Assembly: GCA_029237695.1 (NCBI GenBank)
Contig: CM055277.1
Coordinates: 40,892,242-40,956,241 of the forward strand
Origin: Conchocele bisecta
Taxonomy: Eukaryota > Mollusca > Bivalvia > Lucinida > Thyasiridae
Direction: 5' to 3'
Length of the DNA stretch: 64,000 nucleotides
Every line of letters starts with the position of its first letter. Position 1 is the stretch's first letter. Shown piece after piece: positions 32,655-43,170 of this stretch. The position numbers and the translations under genes were made by a program. Below the pieces are notes generated by a model that made no database searches, had not been told where the DNA came from, and was given only the letters and a program-made list of their open reading frames with translations.

Positions 32655-33801
32655 CGTATTAGATATTAATGTGTTCCCACTTATTGTTGTGTTTATCCAA
32701 TTTACCTTTTTTTTTAGCTATTATTTCTTCAATCTTGATACTATGCTTCAAGTAATGCTGAACATTATTACAAGACAGCTCGTTTGTGTTATACTTACAT
32801 TTGCATATTTAATATTTGGCTAAGCGAATAATAAATTGCGTTTGTTAGACATATGCACCTATCTCAACTTTTCCGAAAGAAGTCTTAAAACAAATATTTC
32901 TGTTGGGATACCTTTGTCTGTTAAAAACTTGCTAATTTGTGACCAAGAACTTTGAATCACAGTACATTCCCAAAACAGATGATTGAATGTTTCTATTTGC
33001 ATGTTACAGATATCACAGATACTTGATTTTACGATATTACATACGTTTATTGGTTCTTATAATTCTCATTAAATGTTTGTACTAGAAACTCCTAAGTCTT
33101 GTATATATTGTGTTTTGCATAGTATTTAAATATATTTGTTTCCAGTTAAGAGTTTCGTCTGAAAAAACATTGGCCCATTTTTGTTCTGATTTGATGCGTT
33201 CGGTCTTAATTTTTTCCTGTTGAATGTATATATTTGTAGATTTACTACTGTTGTGCCGTATTAATATTTTCTGTTTTCATTTGTTCAACCCATCGTGTCG
33301 GTATGCATCTTATTAAAGTGTAGTATGTTTTTAAAAATCTGTATTCAGTTCTAATAGAATATATATCAGCAACATCTTGGAATCTATACAACTGTTTTAT
33401 CCTGAAATCGTAAAGATGTTCAATGTTCCTTATGCCTTTTTCATGCAAATTCTTATAATACAGTGTTTGCGATACGTGTTTAATATTTGCGTTGTTCCAT
33501 ATTATCTCTTTTTATATAATATTATTTTGTTCTGAGAAGTTTATTTTCGACCATGCCCTAAATATATTATTTATAAACCTTTGTGGATGAATATGTTTTA
33601 CATCATCGTCCTTAATACAGCATTCAAAGATAAATGTACCACCATACCTCTTTAACTGTTCTATCTATTGTGTTTCCATATACCGGTATGTTTCTCATCA
33701 CATAGTCGTTTAACCCAACTTGCTTTAAAGGAGGTTATAAAACAGTCTATTTCAATCATATCTATTCCACAATGTTCATAGCTTTTTTTGTTATTGTCTC
33801 T
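32655..33801 (-). pseudogene. LINE ORF2 C-terminal part, right-hand flank of element B in transcription sense
   Basis: The minus strand encodes, with several frame breaks, the C-terminal region of a non-LTR retrotransposon: a segment with RIKQLYRFQDVADIYSIRTE, the CCHC signature CDICNMQIETFNHLFWEC (about 32985-33040), and a final basic helix (KCKYNTNELSCNNVQHYLK) with the stop at about 32655. It continues from 43430-43745 across element B. An ATATGTATATACATATA microsatellite follows at 32609-32655, probably at the retroposon tail. Confidence 0.8.
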
Positions 33802-33806
33802 CGTTT

Positions 33807-33913
33807 AGTAGTATATAAGAGTCAAAATGATACCACCACCCTCTGGAAGCCACCGGCTACACGTGGTGCCTCCCACCAGGTGGTGCTATAATTAATGACT
33901 ATTATATACTACT
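33807..33913. repeat. Terminal foldback of element B, left end
   Basis: The outer AGTAGTATATAAGAGTC pairs with GACTATTATATACTACT 107 bases inwards; GATACCACCACC pairs with GGTGGTGCTATA; GGAAGCCACC pairs imperfectly with GTGGTGCCTCC. The end can thus fold into one long imperfect hairpin, reminiscent in shape of parvoviral or poxviral hairpin ends (analogy only). The right end (about 43312-43424) has the same outer and middle arms, but the innermost copy of the terminal motif has diverged. Confidence 0.75.
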
Positions 33914-33965
33914 CAGATTTTCCTCCATTTTTATGAGAATATTTATGAGAATGGGAGTAATTTTA

Positions 33966-34060
33966 ATTTTTCAAAAAAACACGAAGGGGGGAGTAGGCAT
34001 AATTTTAATTTTTCCAAACACAAAGGGGGGAGTAAGCATAATTTTTTTAAAAACACACCT
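33966..34060. repeat. Subterminal tandem repeat of element B
   Basis: A unit AACACGAAGGGGGGAGTAGG followed by CATAATTTTAATTTTT occurs twice or more between the terminal foldback and the polymerase gene. The mirrored copy at about 43170-43260 has diverged more. Position suggests a promoter or origin-proximal element (inference). Confidence 0.6.
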
Positions 34061-34068
34061 ACTGTTAT

Positions 34069-36403
34069 TTACCCATATCAGATAGTATTCGATTTTGAGT
34101 CATATTTAGATAAAACCGGAGAAACCAATCCACATATAGATTTAGAGATTTAAACACCCACGTTCCAATCAGTGTGAGTATTGGTGATACACTTTCTAAC
34201 AGAATAACACACATATGTGAAAAAGATCCAGCCAAATTGGTTAATTTGTTTTATGAAGATTTAGAAAAAAGAGCGGAAGAAATTGGTGAAAAGGTGGGTG
34301 AAAACCCTATATATGGGTATCCGTCAGATTTTGATAATCTTTCATACAAACAACAAAAGAGGTTACAAGATGGATCACCCAAGTTCCAGTTCTCGGATTC
34401 AACTCAAGCAATACGATCTAAATCTAATAAAAAATCAATTGGTTGGAAATATTAGCAGATAAAACAAAGAAAGTTTTAGTGGGTAAAAAATCAATAAACA
34501 AAAATTTATATTCATGCCCAAGCTTCGCTTTCTAGATGTAAAATTATATCTTTCCCCAGGTGTTGATTACGCTAGATGGGTTAGCGCATATGGATGTAAA
34601 GACGAAAAATCTTTCTTTCCATACGAATGGTTCGACACACCAGATAAATTATCGTACGAGGGTTTACCTGAATTTAAATTCTGGACGAATAAACTTGCCC
34701 CAACAAAAACCATCACTGAGAAGGAGCTAGAAGAGTGCAACGCCATATACAAAAAGCGCGGAATGAAAACTTTTAAAGATTGGTTAAAATATAACGACTT
34801 GGACGTAGGACCGTTTTCTAGAAGCGGCAAGAAAAAATGTCTCAATTTTACGAAACAAAAGGTATAGACATGTTTAAAGATGCCGTTACCCTTCCCGGTG
34901 TAGCTTTCCAATACATTCTTCGAGGAACTATAAAAAACTACGTAACACCTTATATTACCAAAGAGAATAAAATAGCGGACGCGATCTGTCCACCGCTGTT
35001 TGCACCCACTGAAGAAGTATACGAAATAATGAAACAAGCGCTCGTTGGTGGACCATCAATTGTATTTTCAAGATTAATGGCAGGAGGTATTTCTAGAATT
35101 AGATCAACCCCAGACGGAAATGGAAAAATATGTGACTCTATATTAGGATTTGACGCAAACGCTTTGTATTTATCCACACTTGCAAAAACAATGCCATGTG
35201 GAGAGGGAAGGGTTATAAAATCAGAACACCCATTTTCGAACAAAAGAATTACAAATTTTACAAGACAGGTTTTAACGGATAAGTGGTTTGGGTTTGCCGA
35301 AGTGGATATAATAGTTACCCCACAACTTAAAACAAAAGTTTTCTGAAATGTCACCATTATTCATAAATAGGATTGTGGAGGAAAATGAAGTTCCACAACA
35401 TATGTTAGATTATTTGAAAGAAACAGGTCGCTGTAGAGGAGATGGAAAGAAGCTGGTTGGTGCAATGTCCGCTAAAAAAGTTTTATTATTTACCCCACTT
35501 TTAAAATGGTATTTAAACCATGGGTTGAAAATAATTGCCATTCACACAATAATAAACTACATTCCCGGAAAAACCATTTGAGTGGTTTGCAAAAGAAGTT
35601 ACATCCGCAAGACGAACTGGCGATGTTGACAGCTCCAAATCCGCAATTGCAGATATTATGAAATTATTAGGAAATTCTTGCTGTGGAAAAATGATAGAAT
35701 CACCAGAAACACATCTAAACACAACATATACAAAAGACGAAAAATGTGTGGATGCGGCACTACGATCTGCGTATTTTAACGATTTAGAAGAAATTGGAGA
35801 TGCGTACGAAATATCCTCCAGGCGTACAACCTCCCTGATGAATCGTCCATTTCACTGTGGAATTGCTGTATATCAATATGCAAAACTAAGAATGTTACAA
35901 TTTTATTATGACTTTTTAGATAAATACATTGATCGAGCGGATTTTGAACTGATTCAAATGGATACAGATAGTTTATATATGGGTGTCAGTGGTCCTCTGG
36001 ATAACAATAATAAAACCGGAAATGCTCGAAGATTTTAACGAACATAAAAAAGAATAGGTTGGCGTGGGATAAATGGAGCAATAGAGAGCCTGGACTTTTC
36101 AAACTAGAATATCAAGGTGATCGTGCTATAGCCCTATCCAGTAAGTGCTATATTGTTCAGAAAAAAAGATACCGAAGAAGTCAAACATTCTGCAAAAGGA
36201 CTTTCTGCAAGACAAAATAAACTTACATGGGACAGATTCTACGCCGCACTGAATCACGACGGAATAGATAGATGGTATGAATAGAGGATTCAGAATGAAA
36301 AACGGAACCATGAAAACCTACACGCAGAAAAAAATTAGGACTTTCTGCATATTACGATAAACGAAGAGTTTTACCGGATGGGATACATACAGAACCTCTA
36401 TAA
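34069..36403 (+). pseudogene. polB: Protein-primed family-B DNA polymerase, left-arm copy (frameshifted)
   Basis: Belongs to the protein-primed PolB group (Pfam DNA_pol_B_2 type) from visible motifs: Exo I VFDFES at about 34085-34104, an Exo II region FNSSKYDLNLI (frame-shifted here), the YGC...FPYEWFD segment typical of the group (about 34586-34635), palm motif A GFDANALYL (about 35145), motif B KLLGNSCCGK (about 35660), motif C MDTDSLYM (about 35959) and a C-terminal YYDKRRVLPDGIHTEPL-type ending at 36403. These cover 3'-5' exonuclease and polymerase catalytic residues (DxE, DxxxLY, KxxxN, DTD). At least six single-base indels split the frame, for example near 34150, 34360-34440, 34800, 35345 and 36010. 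No start codon can be fixed: the frame before Exo I is not open to an ATG. Length about 2.3 kb, around 780 codons, short for a full polymerase with N-terminal extensions. No reconstructed protein is given. Confidence 0.85.
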
Positions 36404-36437
36404 CTAATAATTTTTCCAAAATTAAATTAAAATAAAA

Positions 36438-36647
36438 TTATAATCTATATGTTTCTTCCTCAGTAATTATTTCCTCTTCCTCCCTAAGTTTGTCTGTTAG
36501 TTTATTAACTCGGATTTGTTGTTCTGGGGTGAGATTTTTTAAATCCAACTCAAAAACAGCTTTAATTTCCTCACAAAGATCATAATATTGATTTGCATTA
36601 TTCTTTTGTTCTTGCAACCGCTTTACATCGCACGGCAATTTTTCCAT
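36438..36647 (-). CDS. Element B small ORF a, left arm (69 aa)
   Basis: An intact 69-residue ORF starting MEKLPCDVKRLQEQKNNANQ and ending EEEEIITEEETYRL. It is strongly charged and predicted helical, with an acidic C-terminus; no known domain recognised. It converges on the polymerase gene, ending 35 bp from the polymerase stop. The right-arm copy (40582-40792) has one extra A in an A-run that breaks it. Preservation of the frame on one arm suggests a real gene. Confidence 0.6.
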   Translation of the reverse strand: MEKLPCDVKRLQEQKNNANQYYDLCEEIKAVFELDLKNLTPEQQIRVNKLTDKLREEEEIITEEETYRL

Positions 36648-36707
36648 TCTTTTAATTTATATAACTTATTTTTTAAACTACAACATAAAAAAAAAGAAAA
36701 TTAATTA

Positions 36708-36986
36708 TTAACAAGTTACAGGTATTAATACCTTCTTTCTAGGTCTTCCAACCGGGTTTTTAACCAGACTTTTTAGATTACTCTTTTTCAATTTTTCATC
36801 TTTTTCCAAACACCCCAAACTTTCAACTCTATCTATAAAATGTTTCATATTTGTTACCGAATTCCATATTTCCTTTTGTCTTTTTACACAAATGTGATAC
36901 TTTTTTCTAGTTTGTTGTGCAGTAACAACATATCGCGCTAGAATAATATTAACCAAATCATCATCAGTAAGTTTAGTCTTTGTCAT
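36708..36986 (-). CDS. Element B small ORF b, left arm (92 aa, HTH-like with AT-hook)
   Basis: An intact 92-residue ORF beginning MTKTKLTDDDLVNIILARYV. The N-terminal 60 residues resemble ORF c of the same arm (shared spacing I-x-L-x-R-x2-V-x-A-x4-KKY-x-I-x3-R-x4-W), suggesting a duplicated helix-turn-helix-like fold. The C-terminus carries NPVGRPRKKV, a GRP-type AT-hook core that binds the minor groove of AT-rich DNA. The role is therefore probably DNA binding or regulation (inference). The right-arm copy lacks the start codon. Confidence 0.65.
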   Translation of the reverse strand: MTKTKLTDDDLVNIILARYVVTAQQTRKKYHICVKRQKEIWNSVTNMKHFIDRVESLGCLEKDEKLKKSNLKSLVKNPVGRPRKKVLIPVTC

Positions 36987-37102
36987 AATTTTTAAATAAA
37001 AATTATATATATATACACGTGTAGTTATTGTTTAACAGAAAAATAAAAAAATATATTTATTTAAAACATGATAGTTAACAACAGCAAGGGTTTTACAGCC
37101 TA

Positions 37103-37205
37103 TAACACCAATATGAAAAAGTGAGCCAGAACCGTCATGCTACTGGTAGGGTAGTTGAAACCAGTACAGATTTGCCACCAATATGAAAAGTGAGCCAGAA
37201 CCGCT
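37103..37205. promoter_or_regulatory. Direct repeats upstream of ORF b
   Basis: CACCAATATGAAAA(A)GTGAGCCAGAACCG occurs twice, starting near 37107 and 37174, separated by CCAGTACAGATTTGC. The block lies between ORF c and ORF b, upstream of ORF b, and is mirrored at about 40046-40145. A binding-site pair for an element-encoded regulator is a reasonable guess. Confidence 0.5.
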
Positions 37206-37276
37206 ACTAATTTAATTTATTTAAAAAATTTATATATCTTTATTGTTATTGTTATCTTTAATTTCTTTTAAATCTT

Positions 37277-37543
37277 TTAGCTCATTAAATACTCTTTTGT
37301 TCTTTTTATGTAGTTTTTTGATGATTTATTACTTTTTATAATTTTATTAAAATTATCTCCGCCCCTAGCCAGCTGTTTTGCATTCGTTATCCACGAAATC
37401 GTTTCCAAATCAGCGTTTTCCCACAACTTATTAAGACGTGCACTACCTATTTTATACTTCTTTTTAATATGATCCGCGGACACCTTTCCACGGGATAAAA
37501 CGATTTCCTCTATACTTTTATTAGATAAGTATGACTTCGGCAT
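37277..37543 (-). CDS. Element B small ORF c, left arm (88 aa, HTH-like)
   Basis: An intact ORF starting MPKSYLSNKSIEEIVLSRGK. The segment KVSADHIKKKYKIGSARLNK has the alternation expected of a helix-turn-helix recognition region, and aligns with ORF b. The C-terminus is lysine-rich and differs between arms because of a small sequence change (the right arm reads on to 40034). DNA binding is inferred. Confidence 0.6.
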   Translation of the reverse strand: MPKSYLSNKSIEEIVLSRGKVSADHIKKKYKIGSARLNKLWENADLETISWITNAKQLARGGDNFNKIIKSNKSSKNYIKRTKEYLMS

Positions 37544-37636
37544 AATTTGTTTAAAATTAGTTATAATAAGTAATTTATATAAATTATAAATATGCTCAAA
37601 ATGCTTAAAATAATTTCAATTAATTTAAATTATTAA

Positions 37637-37876
37637 CTAAAAATCAATATCAGCCCAACCTAAATCTATACGTTCTTGAGCGTACGCTTCATCAAATCCA
37701 GCATCTATATAATGTTGAACCAGCTCTTCATAAGTTCCCTGAAGTACCCAACCATCCCCTTCTACTTTTAATAATTTAAATAAATTAATTATTGGAATAT
37801 ATTTTTTATCAATATCTTTAATTTTATTAACTTGTTCTGGATTTCTCTTTTCACTAGTTGAACACACCTTTGACAT
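37637..37876 (-). CDS. Element B small ORF d, left arm (79 aa)
   Basis: An intact ORF beginning MSKVCSTSEKRNPEQVNKIK, with a conserved-looking acidic C-terminal half (GTYEELVQHYIDAGFDEAYA, ending GWADIDF). No domain recognised. An AT-rich motif TATAAATTACTTATTATAAC directly precedes the ATG and a close variant precedes ORF c, suggesting a shared promoter. The right-arm copy (39374-39614) has one inserted A. Confidence 0.6.
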   Translation of the reverse strand: MSKVCSTSEKRNPEQVNKIKDIDKKYIPIINLFKLLKVEGDGWVLQGTYEELVQHYIDAGFDEAYAQERIDLGWADIDF

Positions 37877-37967
37877 AGTTATAATAAGTAATTTATATAG
37901 TTATATAATAGATATATAAAACACGTTCAAAACGATAAATAATTATAGATTTAGAAAAATCATTTAA

Positions 37968-38329
37968 ATGGACAAAGTACTTTTATGGGAAATGGAGTTT
38001 TTAAAAGGGTTTGTTGGAGAATATTTTCCTTATTTTAAAATGAAAGAATTATTTAAAATAGGAGTACATGAAATATCAGCGAAACCTATTACGCACCGAT
38101 AAAAGAGTTGCATTTTCTATATTCTATAGAAAATTATCTAGGTGTTTAAGAAACAACTTAGAGAAATTAGGGGTTTAAACAGAATTAATAAAGAATTAGT
38201 GAAGAGAATGCAGCAAATTTTATAAACCTATTTCAAATAAAAGACTCATTTACTGATATGGATTTCTATCAAGAAACGGAAGAATTAAGTGCGTTATTTG
38301 AACCAATTCCAAGTAGTGTTTATTGGTAA
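37968..38329 (+). pseudogene. Element B ORF e, left-arm copy (frameshifted)
   Basis: Mirror of the intact right-arm ORF at 38928-39290. It starts at the same ATG (MDKVLLWEMEFLKGFVGEYF) but carries an extra G (near 38061), a missing T in a T-run (near 38150) and another missing T (near 38200). It ends at the same stop, next to the central TGAGCAAT repeats. Confidence 0.7.
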
Positions 38330-38470
38330 TTGTTGAGCAATGCTGAGTAATTATTGAGCAATTGTTGAGCAATGCTGAGTAATTGTTGAGCAATTGTTGA
38401 GCAATGCTGAGTAATTGTTGAGCAAGTGCTGAGGAATTGCTGAGCATTATTTACTAGTTGTTCAGCATTG
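38330..38470. repeat. Central iteron-like repeats, left side
   Basis: TGTTGAGCAATGCTGAGTAAT and shorter variants (AATTGTTGAGCAAT) repeat about six times. The mirrored array is at about 38785-38927. These flank the axis of the palindrome, a position where an origin or a resolution site would be expected. Confidence 0.75.
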
Positions 38471-38589
38471 AGCATTATTTGCTCGTAATTTGTTCAAAAT
38501 GCCCAAAATACTCGAAATTTCCAGAATTCCCAGAATTATAAATAAAAAATTAAAACCAACATTTTAAAAAAATAAATCCCAAATTTAAA

Positions 38590-38665
38590 AAAAATCCTTG
38601 TTTGTACAAGTATATATAATTCCAAAACTAAGTGTACATATAGAGTACCTTTTTTGTATAGGATT
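38590..38665. other. Axis of the element B palindrome
   Basis: Arm homology is lost over a short stretch (TGTACAAGTATATATAATTC through AAGTGTACATATAGAG). TGTACAAG and AAGTGTACA hint that the loop itself was once partly symmetric. Confidence 0.7.
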
Positions 38666-38927
38666 TTTTTTAAATTTATTGGGTTTATTTTTTTAAAATG
38701 TTGGAATTTTAATTTATTTATTAATTCTGGGAATTCTGGAAATTTCGAGTATTTTGGGCATTTTGAACAATACGAGCAAATAATGCTCAATGCTGAACAA
38801 CTAGTAAATAATGCTCAGCAATTCCTCAGCACTTGCTCAACAATTACTCAGCATTAAGTCCAATTGCTCAACAATTACTCAGCATTGCTCAACAATTGCT
38901 CAATAATTACTCAGCATTGCTCAACAA

Positions 38928-39290
38928 TTACCAATAAACACTACTTGGAATTGGTTCAAATAACGCACTTAATTCTTCCGTTTCTTGATAGAAATCCATA
39001 TCAGTAAATGAGTCTTTTATTTGAAATAGGTTTATAAAATTTGCTGCATTCTCTTCAACTAATTCTTTATTAATTCTGTTTAAACCCCTAATTTCTCTAA
39101 GTTGTTTCTTAAAACACCTAGATAATTTTCTATAGAATATAGAAAATGCAACTCTTTTATCGGTGCGTAATAGGTTTCGCTGATATTTCATGTACTCTAT
39201 TTTAAATAATTCTTTCATTTTAAAATAAGGAAAATATTCTCCAACAAACCCTTTTAAAAACTCCATTTCCCATAAAAGTACTTTGTCCAT
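38928..39290 (-). CDS. Element B ORF e, right arm (120 aa, intact)
   Basis: Begins MDKVLLWEMEFLKGFVGEYF, followed by a basic, aromatic-rich central part (KYQRNLLRTDKRVAFSIFYR) and an acidic C-terminus ending EPIPSSVYW. Predicted mostly helical; no family recognised. It is the gene nearest the centre, reads towards the axis, and is intact only on this arm. Confidence 0.65.
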   Translation of the reverse strand: MDKVLLWEMEFLKGFVGEYFPYFKMKELFKIEYMKYQRNLLRTDKRVAFSIFYRKLSRCFKKQLREIRGLNRINKELVEENAANFINLFQIKDSFTDMDFYQETEELSALFEPIPSSVYW

Positions 39291-39373
39291 TTAAATGATT
39301 TTTCTAAATATTTATCGTTTTGAACGTGTTTTATATATCTATTATATAACTATATAAATTACTTATTATAACT

Positions 39374-39614
39374 ATGTCAAAGGTGTGTTCAACTAGTGAA
39401 AAGAGAAATCCAGAACAAGTTAATAAAATTAAAGATATTGATAAAAAATATAATTCCAATAATTAATTTATTTAAATTATTAAAAGTAGAAGGGGATGGT
39501 TGGGTACTTCAGGGAACTTATGAAGAGCTGGTTCAACATTATATAGATGCTGGATTTGATGAAGCGTACGCTCAAGAACGTATAGATTTAGGTTGGGCTG
39601 ATATTGATTTTTAG
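39374..39614 (+). pseudogene. Element B ORF d, right-arm copy (one-base insertion)
   Basis: Starts with the same ATG context as the left arm. An extra A after GATAAAAAATATA shifts the frame; the downstream part (GTYEELVQHYIDAGFDEAYA) is otherwise identical. Confidence 0.75.
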
Positions 39615-39708
39615 TTAATAATTTAAAAATTAATTGAAATTATTTTAAGCATTTTGAGCATATTTATAATTTATATAAATTACTTATATAACTAATTTTA
39701 AACAAATT

Positions 39709-40034
39709 ATGCGAAGTCATACTTATCTAATAAAAGTATAGAGGAAATCGTTTTATCCCGTGGAAAGGTGTCCGCGGATCATATTAAAAAGAAGTATAAA
39801 ATAGGTAGTGCACGTCTTAATAAGTTGTGGGAAAACGCTGATTTGGAAACGATTTCGTGGATAACGAATGCAAAACAGCTGGCTAGGGGCGGAGATAATT
39901 TTAATAAAATTATAAAAAGTAATAAATCATCTAAAAAACATAAAAAGAACAAAAGAGTATTTAATGAGCTAAAAGATTTAAAAGAAATTAAAGATAACAA
40001 TAACAATAAAGAATATATAATTTTTTTAAATTAA
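39709..40034 (+). pseudogene. Element B ORF c, right-arm copy
   Basis: One C is missing just after the ATG (ATGCGAAG against ATGCCGAAG), so the native start is out of frame. The rest is open and extends further at the C-terminus than the left copy. Confidence 0.7.
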
Positions 40035-40245
40035 ATTATTTTAGTAGCGGTTCTGGCTCACTTTTCATATTGGTGGCAAATCTGTACTGGTTTCAACTAC
40101 CCTACCAGTAGCATGACGGTTCTGGCTCACTTTTTCATATTGGTGTTATAGGCTGTAAAACCCTTGCTGTTGTTAACTATCATGTTTTAAATAAATATAT
40201 TTTTTATTTTTCTGTTAAACAATAACTACACGTGTATATATAATT

Positions 40246-40521
40246 ACAAAGACTAAACTTACTGATGATGATTTGGTTAATATTATTCTAGCGCGATATG
40301 TTGTTACTGCACAACAAACTAGAAAAAAGTATCACATTTGTGTAAAAAGACAAAAGGAAATATGGAATTCGGTAACAAATATGAAACATTTTATAGATAG
40401 AGTTGAAAGTTTGGGGTGTTTGGAAAAAGATGAAAAATTGAAAAAGAGTAATCTAAAAAGTCTGGTTAAAAACCCGGTTGGAAGACCTAGAAAGAAGGTA
40501 TTAATACCTGTAACTTGTTAA
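40246..40521 (+). pseudogene. Element B ORF b, right-arm copy (start lost)
   Basis: The ATG present in the left arm is removed by a small deletion (TATATAATTACAAAGACT against AAAATTATGACAAAGACT). Downstream residues including the GRPRKK AT-hook are unchanged. Confidence 0.75.
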
Positions 40522-40581
40522 TAATTAATTTTCTTTTTTTTTATGTTGTAGTTTAAAAAATAAGTTATATAAATTAAAAGA

Positions 40582-40792
40582 ATGGAAAAATTGCCGTGCG
40601 ATGTAAAGCGGTTGCAAGAACAAAAGAATAATGCAAATCAATATTATGATCTTTGTGAGGAAATTAAAGCTGTTTTTGAGTTGGATTTAAAAAAATCTCA
40701 CCCCAGAACAACAAATCCGAGTTAATAAACTAACAGACAAACTTAGGGAGGAAGAGGAAATAATTACTGAGGAAGAAACATATAGATTATAA
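40582..40792 (+). pseudogene. Element B ORF a, right-arm copy (frameshifted)
   Basis: Mirror of 36438-36647. An extra A in the run GGATTTAAAAAAA shifts the frame in the middle. Confidence 0.75.
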
Positions 40793-40820
40793 TTTTATTT
40801 AATTTTGGAAAAATTATTAG

Positions 40821-43170
40821 TTATAGAGGTTCTGTATGTATCCCATCCGGTAAAACTCTTCGTTTATCGTAATATGCAGAAAGTCCTAATTTTTTCTGCG
40901 TGTAGGTTTTCATGGTTCCGTTTTTCATTCTGAATCCTCTATTCATACCTCTATCTATTCCGTCGTGATTCAGTGCGGCGTAGAATCTGTCCCATGTAAG
41001 TTTATTTTGTCTTGCAGAAAGTCCTTTTGCAGAATGTTTGACTTCTTCGGTATCTTTTTTCTGAACAATATAGCACTTACTGGATAGGCTATAGCACGAT
41101 CACCTTGATATTCTAGTTTGAAAAGTCCAGGCTCTCTATTGCTCCATTTATCCCACGCCAACCATTCTTATTTTTTATGTTCGTTAAAATCTTCGAGCAT
41201 TTCCGGTTTTATTATGTTATCCAGAGGACCACTGACACCCATATATAAACTATCTGTATCCATTTGAATCAGTTCAAAATCCGCTCGATCAATGTATTTA
41301 TCTAAAAAGTCATAATAAAATTGTAACATTCTTAGTTTTGCATATTGATATACAGCAATTCCACAGTGAAATGGACGATTCATCAGGGAGGTTGTACGCC
41401 TGGAGGATATTTCGTACGCATCTCCAATTTCTTCTAAATCGTTAAAATACGCAGATCGTAGTGCGCATCCACACATTTTTCGTCTTTTGTATATGTTGTG
41501 TTTAGATGTGTTTCTGGTGATTCTATCATTTTTCCACAGCAAGAATTTCCTAATAATTTCATAATATCTGCAATTGCGGATTTGGAGCTGTCAACATCGC
41601 CAGTTCGTCTTGCGGATGTAACTTCTTTTGCAAACCACTCAAATGGTTTTCCGGGAATGTAGGTTTTATTATTGTTTGTGAATGGCAATTATTTTCAACC
41701 CATGGTTTAAATACCATTTTAAAGTGGGGTAAATAATAAAACTTTTTTAGCGACATTGCACCAACCAGCTTCTTTCCATCTCCTCTACAGCGACCTGTTT
41801 CTTTCAAATAATCTAACATATGTTGTGGAACTTCATTTTCCTCCACAATCCTATTTATGAATAATGGTGACATTTCAGAAAACTTTTGTTTTAAGTTGTG
41901 GGGAACTATTATATCCACTTCGGCAAACCCAAACCACTTATCCGTTAAAACCTGTCTTGTAAAATTTGTAATTCTTTTGTTCGAAAATGGGTGTTCTGAT
42001 TTTATAACCCTTCCCTCTCCACATGGCATTGTTTTTGCAAGTGTGGATAAATACAAAGCGTTTGCGTCAAATCCTAATATAGAGTCACATATTTTTCCAT
42101 TTCCGTCTGGGGTTGATCTAATTCTAGAAATACCTCCTGCCATTAATCTTGAAAATACAATTGATGGTCCACCAACGAGCGCTTGTTTCATTATTTCGTA
42201 TACTTCTTCAGTGGGTGCAAACAGCGGTGGACAGATCGCGTCCGCTATTTTATTCTCTTTGGTAATATAAGGTGTTACGTAGTTTTTTATAGTTCCTCGA
42301 AGAATGTATTGGAAAGCTACACCGGAAGGGTAACGGCATCTTTAAACATGTCTATACCTTTTGTTTCGTAAAATTGAGACATTTTTCTTGCCGCTTCTAG
42401 AAACGGTCCTACGTCCAAGTCGTTATAATATTTTAACCAATCTTTAAAAGTTTTCATTCCGCGCTTTTTGTATATGGCGTTGCACTCTTCTAGCTCCTTC
42501 TCAGTGATGGTTTTTGTTGGGGCAAGTTTATTCGTCCAGAATTTAAATTCAGGTAAACCCTCGTACGATAATTTATCTGGTGTGTCGAACCATTCGTATG
42601 GAAAGAAAGATTTTTCGTCTTTACATCCATATGCGCTAACCCATCTAGCGTAATCAACACCTGGGGAAAGATATAATTTTACATCTAGAAAGCGAAGCTT
42701 GGGCATGAATATAAATAATGTTTGATTTGATTTTTTACCCACTAAAACTTTCTTTGTTTTATCTGCTAATATTTCAACCAATTGATTTTTATTAGATTTA
42801 GATCGTATTTGCTTGAGTTGAATCCGAGAACTGGAACTTGGGTGATCCATCTTGTAACCTCTTTTTGTTGTTTGTATGAAAGATTATCAAAATCTGACGG
42901 ATACCCATATATAGGGTTTTCACCCACCTTTTCACCAATTTCTTCCGCTCTTTTTTCTAAATCTTCATAAAACAAATTAACCAATTTGGCTGGATCTTTT
43001 TCACATATGTGTGTTATTCTGTTAGAAAGTGTATCACCAATACTCACACTGATTGGAACGTGGGTGTTTAAAATCTCTAAATCTATATGTGGATTGGTTT
43101 CTCCGGTTTTATCTAAATATGACTCAAAATCGAATACTATCTGATATGGGTAAATAACAGTAGGTGTGTT
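40821..43170 (-). pseudogene. polB: Protein-primed family-B DNA polymerase, right-arm copy (frameshifted)
   Basis: Mirror of the left-arm gene. Exo I (about 43121-43140) and Exo II FNSSKYDLNLI (about 42785-42830) are better preserved in frame here than in the left arm. Motif A is at about 42058-42083, motif B at about 41528-41562, motif C at about 41237-41266, stop at 40821. Breaks lie at different sites from the left arm, for example near 42740, 42335, 41730 and 41465, and the A/T-run lengths differ. Each arm is intact over segments where the other is broken. No joined protein is given. Confidence 0.85.
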
